A stretch of 64,000 nt of DNA from NCBI RefSeq assembly GCF_004768465.1, contig NZ_SRMF01000003.1, forward strand, positions 434,001 to 498,000, in the 5' to 3' direction. The DNA comes from Natronospirillum operosum (GTDB lineage Bacteria > Pseudomonadota > Gammaproteobacteria > Pseudomonadales > Natronospirillaceae). The notes under the pieces are model-generated. The model was not told where the DNA came from, searched no databases, and saw only the letters and a list, made by a program, of their open reading frames with translations. The position numbers were made by a program, and so were the translations under genes. Below are positions 61,939 to 64,000 of the stretch, piece after piece (within the stretch, counting starts at the first letter, position 1; each line of letters begins with the position of its first letter).

Positions 61939-61966
61939 CCTCAGTTGTGATAAATACTAGCTGAGG
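61939..61966. promoter_or_regulatory. Inverted repeat between TctC and dehydrogenase genes
   Basis: CCTCAG (61939-61944) and CTGAGG (61961-61966) flank a 16-base A/T-rich spacer in the divergent region. It could bind the IclR-type regulator encoded downstream, but the arms are short. Confidence 0.3.
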
Positions 61967-62037
61967 GATGCGGCTGACGCAACAAGAGAATGCAGTCCTG
62001 GGTGGTGACGCCCGGGCGAATTATCGAGGATGGCTTA

Positions 62038-63216
62038 ATGTACAATGTCGAGGACTATCGGCTGGCGGCTAAACGACGCTTGCCCAAGGGCTTGTTTGAA
62101 TTCGTAGACAGGGGAACTGAGGATGAGGTGGCGCTGGGCAGTAACGCTCAGGCTCTGCGAGACATCAAGCTGGTTCCCCGCACCTTGGTGGATGTTTCGA
62201 AACGCTCTACCAGGGTTTCTCTGTTTGACCGAGAACTTGCCGCACCGATCGCAATTGCTCCGACAGGTGCAGCGGGACTGATGGCCTATCAAGGCGAGCT
62301 TGCACTGGCTCGCGCGGCAGCCAAAGTAGGTCTGCCGCAAACACTGGCCACCGGTTCTTTGACCGCCATGGAAACCATTGCGGAGGTGGAGAACTCCAAC
62401 AAATGGTTCCAGCTTTATATTTGGCCAGACAAGAAAGCGTCACAGGATTTGGTCAGTCGAGCTGAGGCCGCTGGGTTCCAGGGGCTGGTCGTTACAGTCG
62501 ATGTCCCTGTGCCTTCCAACCGGGAATACAACTTCCGTAATGGTTTCACCCTGCCGTTTCGACTGACTCATCGGAATGTTATTGACTGTGTCAGTCATCC
62601 GCGCTGGCTGGCCGGCGTCATCGGGCGCTACGCGATGTCAACCGGATTGCCCAGATATGAGAATATGCCAGAGGAGTTCAGGACCCGGTTCACCTCTGCT
62701 CCCATGGGCCGCGCCATGCCGAAATCGGACTGTATTACCTGGGAAGACTTGCAAGAGTTGCGCAAACTCTGGAAAGGTCCGTTGATGATAAAGGGTATCT
62801 TGAGACCCGAAGACGCAGAAAGGGCGATTGCTTGCGGTGTTGACGGCATTATTGTAAGTAACCATGGCGGGCGTATGCTAGATTCTGCGATTGCACCCAT
62901 TCATGCGCTACCCGCCATCGCCGAACAGGTTGCTGGCAGGGTGCCGGTGCTTTTGGACAGTGGCATTCGTCGCGGCAGTGACATCGTAAAAGCGCTGGCT
63001 TTGGGTGCGACGACAGTACTCGTTGGTCGAGCTCCCTTGTATGGCCTGACCGTTGACGGAGAAAAAGGTGCACAGCGTGTTCTGGAAATACTCATTGATG
63101 AAGTTCGGCGTGTCATCGGGCTGATTGGATGTCCGGATATCCGTGATCTGAATGCTTCTTTTGTTTCACTTCCCGCGAATTGGCCTCAGAGCCCGTTGGC
63201 GGAACCAAAGAATTGA
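62038..63216 (+). CDS. FMN-dependent alpha-hydroxy-acid dehydrogenase
   Basis: 392 residues of the lactate-dehydrogenase/glycolate-oxidase/mandelate-dehydrogenase family. It shows APIAIAPTGAAGLMAYQGEL near 80, WFQLYIWPDKKASQDL, LVVTVDVPVPSNREYNFRNG, the catalytic-His signature VSNHGGRMLDSA and LLDSGIRRGSDIVKALALGA. It oxidises a 2-hydroxy acid to a 2-oxo acid with FMN. GAGG precedes the ATG. Near the TctCBA operon, the imported acid may be its substrate. Confidence 0.92.
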   Translation: MYNVEDYRLAAKRRLPKGLFEFVDRGTEDEVALGSNAQALRDIKLVPRTLVDVSKRSTRVSLFDRELAAPIAIAPTGAAGLMAYQGELALARAAAKVGLPQTLATGSLTAMETIAEVENSNKWFQLYIWPDKKASQDLVSRAEAAGFQGLVVTVDVPVPSNREYNFRNGFTLPFRLTHRNVIDCVSHPRWLAGVIGRYAMSTGLPRYENMPEEFRTRFTSAPMGRAMPKSDCITWEDLQELRKLWKGPLMIKGILRPEDAERAIACGVDGIIVSNHGGRMLDSAIAPIHALPAIAEQVAGRVPVLLDSGIRRGSDIVKALALGATTVLVGRAPLYGLTVDGEKGAQRVLEILIDEVRRVIGLIGCPDIRDLNASFVSLPANWPQSPLAEPKN

Positions 63217-63236
63217 CGTAACTGATTGATAGAATT

Positions 63237-64000
63237 ATGACCAAGAAGAACCTGTCAGTACCGGAAAATCTGGTGAATCATGTGTCTCACGCCGAGACAG
63301 ACAGAAAACCGCGTTTCGAGACCAGTATCCAGAAAGCACTGTCGATACTGAAGCTGCTTTCTCCTGCGAAGCCGAGAATAAAAGCCGAAGATGTGACTGA
63401 AAGTCTGCGTTGCTCACCCGCGACTGCTTACCGTTACATTGAAGCATTAACCGATATCGGACTCCTGTCTACCATCGGGGGAGGCTACTACGGCGTCGGC
63501 CCCAGAGTGGTCGAACTGGACAGAACACTGCAACTGTCGGATCCCTTGATTCACGTTGGACAGAAGGTGATGCGTAAAAAGGCGGAGGAAGTACCCAACT
63601 CGGTACTTCGACTCTGTGGCTTGTTTGAAGGTCGCGTAATTTGCCTGCACTCAGAGGGTCCAGAATACATTCGCTCGGGAGAGGATCAAATCAGCCTTGT
63701 GCACGGGCGAGGAGTTACCGTGCCACTTTTCCGCAATGCCGCCAGCCTCTCCATTCTTGCATTTCTACCTCTGCAACGGGCACAGAATCTCTATCTGGAA
63801 AATGCACCCGCGATACAGGAAGCTGGCTTGGGGAGTACCTGGAAAGAATTCTGGGCTTATCTGACAATGCTGAAACAGCGCGGTTACGTGTACACCGCAG
63901 GTCGCAACAATCCCGAACTTGCTGCTGTGTCTGTACCGATAGGGCCGGCTCAGGGTGGCCAGATTTTCGGCAGTCTGACTCGAGTCTACGCTCACGACTG
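63237..64000 (+). CDS. IclR-family regulator, 3' end outside window
   Basis: 254 codons visible and open to the right edge. The N-terminal winged helix reads SIQKALSILKLLSPAKPRIK and SPATAYRYIEALTDIGLLST (near 35-85). A partial IclR ligand domain follows. IclR proteins control aromatic and hydroxy-acid catabolism, so control of the dehydrogenase and TctCBA genes is likely. The start has only a weak ribosome site. Confidence 0.85.
   Translation, partial: MTKKNLSVPENLVNHVSHAETDRKPRFETSIQKALSILKLLSPAKPRIKAEDVTESLRCSPATAYRYIEALTDIGLLSTIGGGYYGVGPRVVELDRTLQLSDPLIHVGQKVMRKKAEEVPNSVLRLCGLFEGRVICLHSEGPEYIRSGEDQISLVHGRGVTVPLFRNAASLSILAFLPLQRAQNLYLENAPAIQEAGLGSTWKEFWAYLTMLKQRGYVYTAGRNNPELAAVSVPIGPAQGGQIFGSLTRVYAHD

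Noticed and set aside
1-64000. CRISPR arrays, tRNA, rRNA genes and large repeats
   Set aside because: No regularly spaced repeats, cloverleaf sequences or rRNA signatures were seen on reading both strands.

Overview
The window reads as a chromosomal stretch of a free-living, moderately GC-rich Gram-negative bacterium, most likely a gammaproteobacterium with a marine or halophilic, oligotrophic lifestyle. This is inference: the genes are dense and almost all of them import or break down small organic solutes (two sugar ABC systems, a peptide ABC system, an SsuABC-like ABC system, two tripartite tricarboxylate transporters). There is also a GGDEF protein, a YadS homologue, a decayed chemoreceptor and a flagellin-like protein. 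I saw no rRNA, tRNA or CRISPR array.

Layout. (1) 1-6.3 kb: a GH172 (DUF2961) glycosidase cut by the left edge and a sugar ABC importer without ATPase, divergent from a LacI repressor and a PfkB fructokinase-like gene. Two tandem palindromes cover the importer promoter, and the set suits fructoside use. (2) 6.3-13 kb: housekeeping and orphan genes (aromatic/aspartate aminotransferase, GAF-GGDEF cyclase, broken chemoreceptor, YadS, small outer-membrane-like protein, membrane-anchored TlpA-like thioredoxin, YigZ). (3) 12.8-18.6 kb: one minus-strand operon of SsuABC/TauABC-type transporter, HutC-type GntR regulator, AtzF-like amidase and TauE/SafE permease, with a perfect 16-bp palindrome ahead of it. 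(4) 18.8-27.6 kb: an orphan antitoxin, then an RpiR regulator with a peptide transporter, an unrecognised protein and an N-succinylamino-acid-racemase-like enolase-superfamily enzyme. (5) 27.57-27.84 kb: an IS630-type MITE sitting exactly at the shared stop codons of two convergent genes. (6) 27.8-33.3 kb: nanE and nanK with a second ATPase-less sugar importer and a GntR regulator. (7) 33.4-45.3 kb: a flagellin-like orphan and a long plus-strand sugar-acid cluster (two TIM-barrel isomerases, unusual enolase-superfamily protein, Gfo/Idh/MocA dehydrogenase, DUF993 protein, TctCBA transporter, TetR regulator, glycerate kinase). A 14-base element is shared between the nan promoter region and the start of this cluster.

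(8) 45.6-53 kb: an accessory zone with a DUF418 membrane protein, a Phd/VapC toxin-antitoxin pair, a translationally coupled MazG-like pyrophosphohydrolase plus a 728-residue GIY-YIG/DUF2075-helicase/S24-peptidase fusion, a RhuM-Fic protein, and a degenerate second RhuM copy fused against a truncated LysR gene. The MazG plus GIY-YIG-DUF2075-S24 pair is my best candidate for an undescribed system. It looks like a DNA-damage- or phage-responsive defence module whose effector may release itself by LexA/UmuD-like autocleavage. (9) 53-64 kb: a catabolic region with FAH-family hydrolase, NTF2-like protein, MFS transporter, flavin reductase and GntR regulator, divergent from a TauD-like dioxygenase and a nitroreductase. 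It continues with a second TctCBA transporter, an FMN-dependent 2-hydroxy-acid dehydrogenase and an IclR regulator cut by the right edge.

All functions are read from translated sequence, motifs and gene order alone, with no database search. Starts were moved inward from the longest open frame where a Shine-Dalgarno sequence or family alignment favoured it.
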